From positions 1,116,001-1,180,000 of the forward strand of contig NZ_CP127174.1 of the NCBI RefSeq assembly GCF_030273315.1: a stretch of 64,000 nt of DNA, written 5' to 3'. Every line of letters starts with the position of its first letter. Within the stretch, counting starts at the first letter, position 1. The notes below the pieces were generated by a model. The model made no database searches, was not told the DNA's origin, and saw only the letters and a program-made list of their open reading frames with translations. Of the stretch, positions 17,121-25,958 are shown piece after piece. A program made the position numbers and the translations under genes. Origin of the DNA: Natrialbaceae archaeon AArc-T1-2 (lineage in GTDB: Archaea; Halobacteriota; Halobacteria; Halobacteriales; Natrialbaceae).

Positions 17121-19073
17121 CTACCGGTAGGCGTCGTCCGCGAGCAACGCCGGGTTCGACTCGAGTGCCTCCCGAAGTTCCCGGACGCCGGGTTTCTCGA
17201 GGCGGTCGGGGTTCGCGAGTGCGCGGACGTCCTGGTCGCCGAGTCGGACGAATCCGAGGTCGAGGCGATCTGCGGTCTCCCGGAGGCCGAGGGCGACGTC
17301 GGCCTCGCCGGCGATCACCCGCCGAGCGGGACTTTCGTGTGCGCGCAGTCCCAGATCGAAGCCGTCGATGGCCTCGACGACCTCGCGACGGTCTCGTCCG
17401 CGATCCGTCGCGAACGCCTCGAGGGTGGCCTCGAGACTCGTTCGCAGCCCGGAGTCGCTCGTTCGGTTGACGAACCGGAGGTCCCGATCGACGAGGTCGG
17501 CGAGCCCCTCGACGTCGTCGGGGTTGCCGGGTCGGACGATCAGTCCCCACTCGCGAGTCCACGCACCGAGTGCTTCGGCGTCGAGGTCGCGATCCGTGGG
17601 ACCGGCGAGGACGGCCACGTCGGGGACGCCATCGCGGAGCCGACGGGCCGCGGGTCGGGTGCCGACGGAGAGGTGTCGCGGATTCTCGAGGCGATCGAGC
17701 AGACGACCGAACGCGGGATCGTCCTCGCCGACGCCGAACAGGGTCGGCGGCCTCACCTCCGGCGAGAACAGCGACACGGTGACGTCGGTGCCGGCCTCGA
17801 GGTAGTCGGTGTCGGGGTCGATCTCGACGAGCCCGTCGGCTTCTGCGAGGCTGGTCGTCGCGCCGCTTCCCTTGTCGACGGGGTAGACGAGCGTCTCGCC
17901 GTCGCCGTCGGTGAGCAGACCGACGGGCATGAGCCGATGTCGCCCCTCGGTGTACCGTTCCGCGACGGCCATCGATCCCGAGACGGTCGCCGTGTCGGGT
18001 TCGGGGACGCCCGCAGCCTCACGGATCGCCGGCGCGACGAACGTTCGGAAGATCATCATCGCCGACACCGGGTAGCCGGGGAGGCCGACGTACGCCGAGT
18101 CTGCGAGCCGACCGACGAGCATCGGCTTGCCGGGTTTGATGCTCACGCCGTGGAGGAGCAACTCGCCCTGGGCTTCGATGACGCGGTAGACGACGTCGAC
18201 GGCGCTTGCACTCGTCGAGCCCGACGAGAGCACGAGATCGCACTCGTCGGCAGCCTCCCGGAGGACCCGTTCTAACTCCGCTGTGTCGTCACCGGCGTGG
18301 GGATAGAGGACGGCTTCGCCGCCGGCGTCCTCGATGCCCGCGGCGATCGTGTAGCTGTTGACGTCGTAGATTTCGCCGCTGTCGGCGTCGAGATCCTCGC
18401 CGGGTCGGACCAGTTCGTCGCCGGTCGAGACGATACCGACCCTGGGGCGTGCCCGGACGGGAACCTCCTCGATTCCGAGCGCCGACAACAACCCGATGTC
18501 GCGAGGGGTGATACGGGTACCGGGCCCGAGCGCGCGCTCGCCCGCTGCGACGTCAGCGCCGGCGAACATCACGTTGTCCCCGGGTGCGACCGACGTCCGG
18601 ACGAGGACGTCAGTGCCGTCGTCTCGCGGCTCCGCCGCGTGACCGTCCGTGGAACGTCGTTCCGCGCTACTCGCTCCGTCCGTCGAGTCCGGCTCGGCGC
18701 GGTCGGTGCGTTCGACGGGAACCATCGCGTCCGCTCCCGGCGGCATCACCGCACCGGTCGAGATCTCGACGGCCTCGCCCTCGCCGACGTCGATGTCGGG
18801 TTCCTCGCCGGCGTGTACCTCGCCGACGAGCTCGAGGCGGGCCGGTTCGGCCTCGTCAGCACCGAACGTGTCCCGAGCGCGAAGCGCGTAGCCGTCCAGA
18901 CTCGCCCGGTCAAAGCCCGGGACGTCGAGGTCAGCGTCGATCCGGCTCACCAGCACCCGTCCCCGTGCCTCCGCGAGCGGGACGCGGTCGATACCACCCT
19001 CGAGCGAAAGCGACGCGATCGTCTCCTGTGCCTCCGCCGGGGTCGCGAGATCGCGAAACTCCTTGCGGTCCAT
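17121..19073 (-). CDS. moeA: MoeA-like molybdopterin molybdotransferase fused to a periplasmic-binding-type domain
   Basis: 650 residues. Residues 1-430 are MoeA: VSRIDADLDVPGFDRASLDG, EISTGAVMPPGADAMVPVER, and the MPT-binding LSSGSTSASAVDVVY and SIKPGKPMLVGRL. From about 440 a PBP-like domain follows (ADVALGLRETADRLDLGFV), a fusion known from archaea and some bacteria in which the extra domain may sense molybdate or cofactor. An acidic, Ser-rich insertion at about 115-140 interrupts the MoeA part. A T5 run lies 27 nt upstream. MoeA inserts Mo into molybdopterin; moaC lies in the window at 33.1 kb. Confidence 0.93.
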   Translation of the reverse strand: MDRKEFRDLATPAEAQETIASLSLEGGIDRVPLAEARGRVLVSRIDADLDVPGFDRASLDGYALRARDTFGADEAEPARLELVGEVHAGEEPDIDVGEGEAVEISTGAVMPPGADAMVPVERTDRAEPDSTDGASSAERRSTDGHAAEPRDDGTDVLVRTSVAPGDNVMFAGADVAAGERALGPGTRITPRDIGLLSALGIEEVPVRARPRVGIVSTGDELVRPGEDLDADSGEIYDVNSYTIAAGIEDAGGEAVLYPHAGDDTAELERVLREAADECDLVLSSGSTSASAVDVVYRVIEAQGELLLHGVSIKPGKPMLVGRLADSAYVGLPGYPVSAMMIFRTFVAPAIREAAGVPEPDTATVSGSMAVAERYTEGRHRLMPVGLLTDGDGETLVYPVDKGSGATTSLAEADGLVEIDPDTDYLEAGTDVTVSLFSPEVRPPTLFGVGEDDPAFGRLLDRLENPRHLSVGTRPAARRLRDGVPDVAVLAGPTDRDLDAEALGAWTREWGLIVRPGNPDDVEGLADLVDRDLRFVNRTSDSGLRTSLEATLEAFATDRGRDRREVVEAIDGFDLGLRAHESPARRVIAGEADVALGLRETADRLDLGFVRLGDQDVRALANPDRLEKPGVRELREALESNPALLADDAYR

Positions 19074-19113
19074 GCGTGGCCTTTGGAGCGAGGGGGCAAA
19101 AACGTCTGCCGAC

Positions 19114-19797
19114 TCACGCGCCGAGTTCGTCGGCCAGCTCGTGAAACGTCTCGACGGTCAGGTCGGGCTCGGGACCGAACAGTTCCCAGGGCGAACCCTG
19201 TCGGTCGATCCATACGCCCTGCATTCCCGCGTTCGTCGCTCCCTGAACGTCCAACGGGAGCGCACTCGCGTGGGCGATCTCCGCGATCGGCGTCCCCGTC
19301 CGGGCGGCGGCGTGGCGATACAGCTCGCGGGACGGCTTGTACGTCTCGATCTCGTCGGCGCTTATCACGCCCGCGAGGAGGTCCTCGATGCCGGCGTGGT
19401 CGACCATCGACGCGAGCATCGCCGGGTTGCCGTTCGAGAGCACGAAGACGCCGTAGCCGCCCTCGGCGAGGCGGGCGAGGCCGTCACGGACGTCCTCGAA
19501 GACCGCGAGTTCGTGGTAGGTCTCGAGGATTTCCTCACGTTCCGCGGCCGACAGTGAGACGTCGCTCGCCTCGAGGGCGTACTCGAGGGCCGCACGATTC
19601 AGCTCGTAGAACGTCTCGTAGGTCTCGAGGTGGTTCGCCACCATCGTGTACTGCAGCGAGCGGGCACGCCAGCGCCGGGAGATCGGTTCGGGGTCGCCGA
19701 CGCGGGCGGCCAGCGCCCGCTCGACGGAGTCGACGTCGACGAGCGTACTGTAGGAGTCGACGGTGATCGTGGAGACGCGGTCGGGATCGAATGCCAT
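19114..19797 (-). CDS. HAD hydrolase of the L-2-haloacid dehalogenase type
   Basis: 227 residues. The N-terminal TITVDSYSTLVDVDS carries the nucleophilic Asp of motif I in the haloacid dehalogenase form (DxYxTLxD). VFVLSNGNPAML is motif II, ETYKPSRELYRHAA motif III, and HASALPLDVQGATNAGMQG the motif IV region. True dehalogenase activity is uncertain; many haloarchaeal members are annotated this way by similarity only. It is the gene before moeA on the same strand. Confidence 0.88.
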   Translation of the reverse strand: MAFDPDRVSTITVDSYSTLVDVDSVERALAARVGDPEPISRRWRARSLQYTMVANHLETYETFYELNRAALEYALEASDVSLSAAEREEILETYHELAVFEDVRDGLARLAEGGYGVFVLSNGNPAMLASMVDHAGIEDLLAGVISADEIETYKPSRELYRHAAARTGTPIAEIAHASALPLDVQGATNAGMQGVWIDRQGSPWELFGPEPDLTVETFHELADELGA

Positions 19798-19860
19798 GTG
19801 GTACCGTCTCGCTCGAGGACCGTAACCGGTGTGGGGTGGAGACGGGCCAGGCGTCGGCGA

Positions 19861-20196
19861 TCACTGCTCGCCCGGAAGCTCCTCGGCGTCGGGGCCGAAC
19901 TCGGCCTCGAGCAGGTCGGGGACGTCCGCGGGTGTGACCTCGTCGTACCACTCGTCACGTGGCTGGATCGTCACCGCCGTTCCCTCCTCGCTACAGAGGC
20001 CCAGACAGGACGCACTCGAGACGGAGACGGTCGACCAGAAGGCGTTTCGCTCGCGCAGCCACTCCTTGATCGCCGCCTCGACCTCGGGGCCGTGTGCGTC
20101 CCGACAGCAGGCGTACTCGGAGTCGCGGTCGTTGGTACAGACGAAGACGTGATCGGTCAACCCCCGCCCCTTCTGTTCGTCGGTCCGACGGTTCAT
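19861..20196 (-). CDS. (2Fe-2S) ferredoxin, thioredoxin-like fold
   Basis: 111 residues. The pattern HVFVCTNDRDSEYACC, then SSASCLGLCSEEG, gives the four spaced cysteines of thioredoxin-like 2Fe-2S ferredoxins (as in the NuoE/HoxE-like small ferredoxins). It is a likely electron carrier; the partner is unknown. It is divergent from the lipoprotein gene at 20320, with an AT-rich control region between (TATAATTTTAA near 20230). Confidence 0.88.
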   Translation of the reverse strand: MNRRTDEQKGRGLTDHVFVCTNDRDSEYACCRDAHGPEVEAAIKEWLRERNAFWSTVSVSSASCLGLCSEEGTAVTIQPRDEWYDEVTPADVPDLLEAEFGPDAEELPGEQ

Positions 20197-20319
20197 GCGA
20201 TCACCGAGCGTGTACGCTCGCCAGACATCAATATAATTTTAATTTGTGAAGTTCGGGTTGTAAACGTTCCGATCCGGGCAACCGCACGGTTTATCAGCAA
20301 CTGAGAGAGTCAGTCGACC

Positions 20320-21471
20320 ATGCACCGTCGACGGCTCATCACGACGGGAGTGACGGCGGCACTCGCCGGCTGTCTGTCCCGCGAAGACGAACCACCGACG
20401 AGTTCGGAACTCGTCGCGGAGGCGATCGAGACGCGGGCCGGCCTGTCGGACGTCCAGGCAGTACGGACCACGACGGCCGAGACCGCCGACGGGACCGTCG
20501 AACGAGTCGAGCGGGTCACAGAGCGCCCGCCGGCGGACAACCGCCGCGAGGTCCTCGAGTCGAGCGATCCCCTCCACCCCGAAGGCACCGTCTCGGTGCG
20601 TAACCGCTTGGTCACGTGGGAGTACGATCCCGCAGCGGGGGAGGTGACCGAGCGACACCACCCGAACAGGGTGATCGACGACCGGACGCGACTCGTCCTC
20701 GAGTCCCTGCTCGAGGAGTACGACCTCACGTACGACGGTACCGAGACGGTCGACGGCCGAACGGCACACGTCATCGACGTGGAGCCGCCGGCGGACGACG
20801 ACTTCGAGTACGCGATCAGCGTCGCCGTCGGGAACACGGAGTACGTCATCCCCTTGCAGGACGTCGACGACGCGGACGAAGACGAGCTCACGGTGAGACG
20901 CCGGCTCTGGATCGACGACGAGCGTCGCTATCCGGTCAAAGAGTGCACCGTCGTGACCGACGGCGACGACGTCTATCACAGCGTCACGTTCAGCTACGAG
21001 GACGTCGCGATCGACGAGGGAGTCGACGACGACGTCTTCACGTTCGATCCGCCCGCCGACGTCGACCTCGTCAGGCGAGGCATCGAGCCCGAGGGCGTCT
21101 TCGACTCCGCCGAGGCCGCAGGAAGCGTCGTCCCGTACGACCTTCCGGAGCCCGACGTCTCCGACGCCTACGAACTCGATCGGGTCACCGTCCTCGAGCG
21201 GGACGAGGATACGACCACGACGCTGTGGTACGTCGATCCGGAGCGAACCCACCGGGAGCTGTTCGTGGTCGTCCGAGAGGAACAACGGTTCGACGAGGAG
21301 GTCCTGGACGCGATCGAGTTCGACGGCCAGACGGGCTATCTCCGGGACGGACGGATCGAGAGCGTCTTCTGGACGTGCGACGGGCTGAGTTACGAGGTCT
21401 CGAGTCCTCGCGGCGAGGAGCCGGTCGTCGAGATCGCGTCGTCGATCGGCTGTCCGTACGATCCCCGGTGA
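20320..21471 (+). CDS. Tat-exported lipoprotein, LolA-like
   Basis: 383 residues. The N-terminus MHRRRLITTGVTAALAGCL has a twin-arginine-like pair and a lipobox with Cys18, so the mature protein would be lipid-anchored outside the cell. The body is acidic and beta-rich (TYDGTETVDGRTAHVIDVEP; DDVFTFDPPADVDLV), resembling outer-membrane lipoprotein-sorting (LolA/DUF2092-like) proteins that bind lipophilic ligands. No partner gene is evident. The role is unknown. Confidence 0.8.
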   Translation: MHRRRLITTGVTAALAGCLSREDEPPTSSELVAEAIETRAGLSDVQAVRTTTAETADGTVERVERVTERPPADNRREVLESSDPLHPEGTVSVRNRLVTWEYDPAAGEVTERHHPNRVIDDRTRLVLESLLEEYDLTYDGTETVDGRTAHVIDVEPPADDDFEYAISVAVGNTEYVIPLQDVDDADEDELTVRRRLWIDDERRYPVKECTVVTDGDDVYHSVTFSYEDVAIDEGVDDDVFTFDPPADVDLVRRGIEPEGVFDSAEAAGSVVPYDLPEPDVSDAYELDRVTVLERDEDTTTTLWYVDPERTHRELFVVVREEQRFDEEVLDAIEFDGQTGYLRDGRIESVFWTCDGLSYEVSSPRGEEPVVEIASSIGCPYDPR

Positions 21472-21510
21472 CGTCGGATATCGTCAGCACCCGTTCGGTG
21501 ATCCGACCGA

Positions 21511-21517
21511 CTTTATA
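21511..21517 (+). promoter_or_regulatory. TATA box for the DUF357 gene
   Basis: CTTTATAG is centred about 26 nt before the ATG at 21540, giving a leaderless transcript. Confidence 0.55.
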
Positions 21518-21539
21518 GTTCCGCACCGTGGCCACGGCT

Positions 21540-21824
21540 ATGGCGGCGGAACTCGAGGAGAAGACCGACCGGTACGAGACGTTGCTCGCCGAGGCACTCG
21601 AGGAGGCGACGGTGGCACCGCCGGCAGGAACGCCGATGGCCGAAGCAGCGACGGAGTGTCGGGAAATGGCAGCGTCGTATCTCGAGGACGGACGACACTT
21701 CCGGTCGGCCGACGATCCGGTCAACGCGCTGGCGGCGTTTTCGTACGGTCACGCCTGGCTCGATGCGGGTGCCCGGATCGGTCTGTTCGACGTCCCGACG
21801 GAGGGTCACCTCTTTACCGTATAG
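21540..21824 (+). CDS. DUF357 family protein
   Basis: 94 residues, mostly helical (LEEKTDRYETLLAEALEEA; NALAAFSYGHAWLDAGARIG), matching the archaeal DUF357 family. The function is unknown. The ATG at 21540 is preferred to the GTG at 21528 because of TATA spacing. It lies upstream of tfb in the same direction, but an independent promoter for tfb follows. Confidence 0.85.
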   Translation: MAAELEEKTDRYETLLAEALEEATVAPPAGTPMAEAATECREMAASYLEDGRHFRSADDPVNALAAFSYGHAWLDAGARIGLFDVPTEGHLFTV

Positions 21825-21848
21825 ACCGGCCGGCACCATAACGATTAA

Positions 21849-21863
21849 TTGGTTACTAACCAA
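21849..21863. promoter_or_regulatory. Perfect palindrome upstream of the first tfb
   Basis: TTGGTTACTAACCAA is a perfect 15-base palindrome about 50 nt upstream of the TATA box (TTTATAG, 21911-21917) of tfb. Its position suits an activator or repressor site. The cognate regulator is not known. Confidence 0.5.
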
Positions 21864-22003
21864 AACGTACTTACCACTCAACCCGACACCCTTATCAGGT
21901 AGGGAAAACATTTATAGCCGTTTCGGTCTAACTATACGTTAGCTGACGACCGGGTTTTTCTGGTTTCCCCGCCCGGGAGTCCCGAGTAACAGCGTGATAC
22001 ACC

Positions 22004-22978
22004 ATGACAGATACAGCTACCCGAACCTACGCCGACGAGCGGGAACGACAGGAGGAATCGGTCGACCGAGCGGACGAGAGAGAGCAGTGTCCAGAGTGTG
22101 GCGGCCGGCTCGTCTCGGACACGGAACACGCCGAGACGGTCTGTGAAGACTGCGGTCTCGTCGTCGAGGAAGACGAGATCGACCGCGGCCCCGAGTGGCG
22201 CGCGTTCGACGCCGCCGAGAAAGACGAGAAGAGTCGCGTCGGTGCGCCGACGACGAAGATGATGCACGATCAGGGCCTCTCGACGAACATCGGCTGGCAG
22301 AACAAAGACGCCTACGGCAAGTCCCTCTCGAGTCGCCAGCGACAGAAGATGCAGCGACTACGGACCTGGAACGAGCGCTTTCGCACGCGTGACTCGAAAG
22401 AGCGCAACCTGAAACAGGCACTCGGCGAGATCGACCGCATGGCAAGCGCACTCGGCCTCCCCGAGAGCGTCCGCGAGACCGCCTCGGTGATCTACCGGCG
22501 TGCGCTCGAGGAGGACCTGCTTCCGGGTCGCTCGATCGAAGGCGTCGCGACGGCCTCGCTGTACGCCGCCGCCCGCCAGGCCGGCACGCCCCGCAGCCTC
22601 GACGAGATTTCGGCGGTCAGCCGCGTCGACCGCATGGAGCTCACTCGCACCTACCGCTACGTCGTTCGAGAGCTCAACCTCGAGGTCAAACCCGCGGACC
22701 CGGAACACTACGTCCCGCGGTTCGTCAGCGAACTCGAGCTCTCAGACGAGACCGAACGGATGGCTCGCACCCTGCTCGACAGCGCCCGCGACGAGGGCGT
22801 CCACTCGGGTAAATCGCCCGTCGGGCTCGCCGCTGCCGCGGTGTACGCCGCCGCGTTGTTGACCAACGAGAAGGTGACCCAAAACGCGGTCAGCGAGGTC
22901 GCGAGCATCTCCGAGGTGACGATCCGCAACCGGTACAAGGAGTTGCTCGAGGCGTCGGATACGACGACACCGGCCTGA
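22004..22978 (+). CDS. tfb: Transcription initiation factor IIB (TFB), copy 1
   Basis: 324 residues. The N-terminal zinc ribbon has CPECGG and CEDCG, followed by the B-finger/linker (PEWRAFDAAEKDEKSRVGAP) and two cyclin-like repeats (from about 120 and 215). TFB bridges TBP-DNA and RNA polymerase. Haloarchaea have several TFBs with partly distinct promoter preferences; a close paralogue is at 53848. The transcript likely has a leader of about 65 nt, given TTTATAG at 21911. Confidence 0.96.
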   Translation: MTDTATRTYADERERQEESVDRADEREQCPECGGRLVSDTEHAETVCEDCGLVVEEDEIDRGPEWRAFDAAEKDEKSRVGAPTTKMMHDQGLSTNIGWQNKDAYGKSLSSRQRQKMQRLRTWNERFRTRDSKERNLKQALGEIDRMASALGLPESVRETASVIYRRALEEDLLPGRSIEGVATASLYAAARQAGTPRSLDEISAVSRVDRMELTRTYRYVVRELNLEVKPADPEHYVPRFVSELELSDETERMARTLLDSARDEGVHSGKSPVGLAAAAVYAAALLTNEKVTQNAVSEVASISEVTIRNRYKELLEASDTTTPA

Positions 22979-23041
22979 GGTGGACGAGACGAATCGGTCG
23001 GGGCGGTAACGTTTTTGCATCCTGGTGTGAAAGCCACCCGC

Positions 23042-23221
23042 ATGGAGGAGACGACCGTCCAACTATTGTGTCCCGAATGTGCGAAAAACTGGCAAGCGTC
23101 GCCGGGAGAGTTACCGAACGCGGACGAAATGTTTCACTGTCCGAACTGTCACGCGTCGCGGAGAACGGCCGAGTTCACCCGGACGGATCGAGACCTTCGA
23201 ACGCTGAAACAGTTCGGCTAA
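23042..23221 (+). CDS. Small zinc-ribbon protein
   Basis: 59 residues with two CxxC pairs (LLCPECAKNW and HCPNCHASRRT), so a probable zinc ribbon. There is no other recognisable domain. A T5 run (23012-23016) is centred 28 nt before the ATG. It lies 63 nt after tfb, but the T run suggests its own promoter. The function is unknown; small zinc ribbons like this are common in haloarchaea. Confidence 0.8.
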   Translation: MEETTVQLLCPECAKNWQASPGELPNADEMFHCPNCHASRRTAEFTRTDRDLRTLKQFG

Positions 23222-23446
23222 CCCCGCGTCGCCGTCTTTCGTCGAAAACATCGTATTGACGTCGAGAAACGGCTTCTTAGACGGAGGGTAAATACACGAT
23301 ACTCACAGACAGCGTTCGTTTCGTCCAGTTTGGTCTCACTGTTACACTGTTCACGACACGTAGCCATCGGAAAACCGGCATAAAGTTCCGTGTTAACGAG
23401 CCTCAAGATAATAATATAACCCTGCAGTGGGTAGAACGTGATGGTT

Positions 23447-23683
23447 ATGAAAAAACAGGAGCTCATCCACCTCCACGGCCTTCTCGCGGAGGTATCAAAC
23501 CAGTGTACAGAGTGGGACAACTGTCGAATCGATCTCGACGAGTACGAATCGCTCGGTATTCGCCCGACATCGATCCACAAATCGAAAACCGACCACAAGG
23601 ACGCTGTTTTTGCACTCGCTGGTGGAATCACCCAGCACATGCGCGAAGAAGAGACGGAAACTGTCGCCGCAACTGCAGACTAA
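23447..23683 (+). CDS. UPF0058 family protein, copy 1
   Basis: 78 residues starting MKKQELIHLHGLLAEVSNQC, with RPTSIHKSKTDHKDAVFALA toward the C-terminus, the UPF0058 signature. It is a small helical archaeal protein of unknown function. The ATG at 23447 is the family start; 23441 and 23438 are alternatives. A TATA-like AATAATATAA lies at about 23410. A second UPF0058 gene lies after the second tfb gene, so the neighbourhood recurs. Confidence 0.88.
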   Translation: MKKQELIHLHGLLAEVSNQCTEWDNCRIDLDEYESLGIRPTSIHKSKTDHKDAVFALAGGITQHMREEETETVAATAD

Positions 23684-23819
23684 GCACGAACGCTGTATCC
23701 TCGAGAACTCACGACCGTCTACTGGAGAGACTCAGATATCCTCGGTATCGACGCTCCGGCTCGCAGCCAACGCCACGTCTCACCGAATGAAAACAGACGA
23801 ACCGTCGGTGAATACGTCG

Positions 23820-24308
23820 TTACTCGACTAAATCTTCGAACTCCGGTAAAACGTCGTCGTCCGCCGAGTCGGTCTCGACGTCGACGTCCTCGCTTTCGTC
23901 TTCGGCTTCGACCTCGTCTTCGGCTTCGACCTCGTCCTCGTCTTCGTCCTCGTCCTCGTCTTCGAGTTCTTCTTCGTCGAGCTCTTCGACGCGAAGTACC
24001 TCGAGCGGAATGTTCTCGAGGCGCTGGCCGATCTCCTTGCGAGCGATCCGGGAGGCGTGTTCGTTGCGTTCGACGTTGAACACCGTCATCTCGAGTTCGA
24101 GCGCGACGAGTGCCTCGTCGGCGGCGATAAACGCCGGCGGTAGCTCCTCTCCCGACGGCGCGGTCCGTTCCCCCATGTCTATCTCGACGTAGTTCAGGTC
24201 AGGGTTCAGCATCTCCCCCGTCTTCGAGATGGCGATCCGGATCGCCTCCTCTTCCGTCTCGACGTCAAACACCGGCACGGCGGCTTCGACGACAACCCTG
24301 CAGTTCAT
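23820..24308 (-). CDS. DUF555 (UPF0212) protein with a long acidic tail
   Basis: 162 residues. Residues 1 to about 118 match the archaeal DUF555 family: NCRVVVEAAVPVFDVETEEE, LNPDLNYVEIDMG and LVALELEMTVFNVE. The last 45 residues are nearly all Glu/Asp with a repeating ED and EAEDE pattern, longer than the family core. The function is unknown. It is divergent from ogg, so the region 24309-24426 serves both. Confidence 0.85.
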   Translation of the reverse strand: MNCRVVVEAAVPVFDVETEEEAIRIAISKTGEMLNPDLNYVEIDMGERTAPSGEELPPAFIAADEALVALELEMTVFNVERNEHASRIARKEIGQRLENIPLEVLRVEELDEEELEDEDEDEDEDEVEAEDEVEAEDESEDVDVETDSADDDVLPEFEDLVE

Positions 24309-24426
24309 ACCGTGACATTGTGTGTCCTGCAGTATGAAGCTTCGCCCCGTCTCCAGGGGCAGGACGCCGTCGAGACGCCGCGTGGAGTTCGAAAGGACAA
24401 AGCGTTCGCTCTCGAAGATCAACGCG

Positions 24427-25356
24427 ATGGAGACGGGCACGATCCCGGTCGCCGACCTCCCGGGCGGACTAGACCTGTATCGCACGCTCGAGAGCGGCCA
24501 GAGCTATCTCTGGCGACGAGACGACGGCGCGATGTACGGCGGCGACCCGAACCCGGAGGCGTGGTACGACACCGTGGTCGACAACAGCTTCGCGAGCAAC
24601 GCCGGCGGTGATCCGGACGACGTCTCCGCCCACGAGGTCGTCCGCGTCCGACAGCGCGACGGCGTTCTCGAGTGGGAGTCGACGACCGACGCCGACCGAC
24701 TCGTCCGGCGACTCCTGCGTCTCGAGGACGATCTCGAGGAAATCGTCGCCACAGCCCCGGACGACCCGTTACTCCAGGCGGCCTACGACGCCCACCGCGG
24801 GTTGCGACTGGTCGCCGGTCCGCCGTTCGGGACGTTGATCTCGTTTATCTGCTCGGCGCAGATGCGCGTCGCGCGGATTCACGAGATGGTCTCCGCACTC
24901 GCCCGCGAGTACGGCGATGTCGTCTTCCTCGAGGGAACGCGATATCACGCGTTTCCAACGCCGACACAGCTCGCTGACGCGACCGAAGCCGAGTTGCGCG
25001 AACTCGGGCTGGGATATCGCGCGCCCTACGTCGTCCGGACGGCAGCGATGGTCGCAGACGGCGAGGCCCATCCACGAGAGGCTCGACACCTGCCCTACGA
25101 GGAGGCCCGCGAGTACCTCACGCAGTTCGTCGGCGTCGGCGAGAAGGTCGCCGACTGCGTCCTGTTGTTCTCGCTTGGCTTCGACGAGGCCGTCCCGCTC
25201 GATACCTGGATCAAAACCGCCATCGAGGACCACTATCCCGACTGCGATGGCGGGAGCTACGCCGAGACCTCCCGGGCGATCCGAACGCGACTGGGTGGTG
25301 AGTACGCAGGCTACGCCCAGACGTACGTCTTCCACGAACTCAGAACGCGAAGGTGA
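24427..25356 (+). CDS. ogg: 8-oxoguanine DNA glycosylase (OGG1-like)
   Basis: 309 residues. An N-terminal OGG1-type beta domain (SGQSYLWRRDDGAMYGG) precedes a helix-hairpin-helix glycosylase domain. The HhH and catalytic region GVGEKVADCVLLFSLG contains Lys240, and Asp259 follows in VPLDTW; the 19-residue spacing equals that of Lys249/Asp268 in human OGG1. It excises 8-oxoguanine and related lesions. I use the ATG at 24427, the start of the conserved fold; the upstream 35 codons overlap the promoter of the DUF555 gene. Confidence 0.92.
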   Translation: METGTIPVADLPGGLDLYRTLESGQSYLWRRDDGAMYGGDPNPEAWYDTVVDNSFASNAGGDPDDVSAHEVVRVRQRDGVLEWESTTDADRLVRRLLRLEDDLEEIVATAPDDPLLQAAYDAHRGLRLVAGPPFGTLISFICSAQMRVARIHEMVSALAREYGDVVFLEGTRYHAFPTPTQLADATEAELRELGLGYRAPYVVRTAAMVADGEAHPREARHLPYEEAREYLTQFVGVGEKVADCVLLFSLGFDEAVPLDTWIKTAIEDHYPDCDGGSYAETSRAIRTRLGGEYAGYAQTYVFHELRTRR

Positions 25357-25455
25357 GACGCTTAGAGACGCGAAAACAACACATTCACAGTATCACGGAA
25401 CGGGACTTAACCGTGCACTACATACCACGATAGCTAGTACCGTTCCAAGCGTCGA

Positions 25456-25499
25456 CTGATGAGTGAAACCGGTCAACCGCACTCGGTTTCACCCATCAG
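25456..25499. repeat. Inverted repeat (hairpin) before the small-gene cassette
   Basis: CTGATGAGTGAAACCG (25456-25471) and CGGTTTCACCCATCAG (25484-25499) pair at 15 of 16 positions with a 12-nt loop. It lies 44 nt before the first small gene and 100 nt after ogg. It may mark a boundary of the foreign island or be a regulatory hairpin. Confidence 0.6.
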
Positions 25500-25542
25500 T
25501 TCAGGCTTTGAACGCCACTAGCGGTAACGGAGGGGTCCCGGC

Positions 25543-25773
25543 ATGATCGGCCGGCGGTCCTACTCCGGCGACTCGCTCGACGTCACCTACCAGGCGATCA
25601 CCGAGCGTCCCGAACTCGAGGAGGAAGCCGAGGACGTCATCTATGCGACCGACCCCGAACCGATCGGTGAGGAGCGGACTGACGGCGTCCCGGAACTCGA
25701 CGACCAGGACGACGTCGAACGACCCGACGTCGACGGCCAGTCGGCGTTCGAGGACTGGGGGTGGTCGACGTGA
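25543..25773 (+). CDS. Small acidic protein of a three-gene cassette (1)
   Basis: 76 residues, very acidic (ERPELEEEAEDVIYATDPEP; ELDDQDDVERPDVDGQ), without a recognisable domain. A Shine-Dalgarno-like GGAGGGG lies about 8 nt upstream. Its stop overlaps the GTG start of the next gene (GTGA). The compact, translationally coupled layout resembles haloviral or integrated-element gene strings. The function is not known. Confidence 0.65.
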   Translation: MIGRRSYSGDSLDVTYQAITERPELEEEAEDVIYATDPEPIGEERTDGVPELDDQDDVERPDVDGQSAFEDWGWST

Positions 25774-25958
25774 GCGACGGCGGGATCGTCGGCGCGAAGG
25801 CTGACCGGACGTCCCAGATCGATCCCGCCACCCTCGAGGCGCGCGATCTCACCTCGTTCAAACACGTCTGCCACCGGTGTCAGACAGCGGCGTGGTGGAA
25901 CCCGGTGGCGGTGCGTTCGGGGCTGATCGAGCGCGAGGGGAAGAACGATGGTGCGTGA
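25770..25958 (+). CDS. Small protein of a three-gene cassette (2)
   Basis: 62 residues from the GTG at 25770, with an upstream in-frame GTG at 25761. It contains a CHRC and HVC arrangement (SFKHVCHRCQTAAWWNPVAV) that could hold a metal or be a degenerate zinc knuckle. It overlaps the previous gene by 4 nt and the next by 11 nt. No family was recognised. Confidence 0.6.
   Translation: MSDGGIVGAKADRTSQIDPATLEARDLTSFKHVCHRCQTAAWWNPVAVRSGLIEREGKNDGA

Noticed and set aside
23880-23960. Short tandem repeats resembling a repeat array
   Set aside because: They are GAC/GAA codon repeats in the acidic tail of the DUF555 protein, not a CRISPR array. The same applies to 43100-43180 in the S-layer gene.
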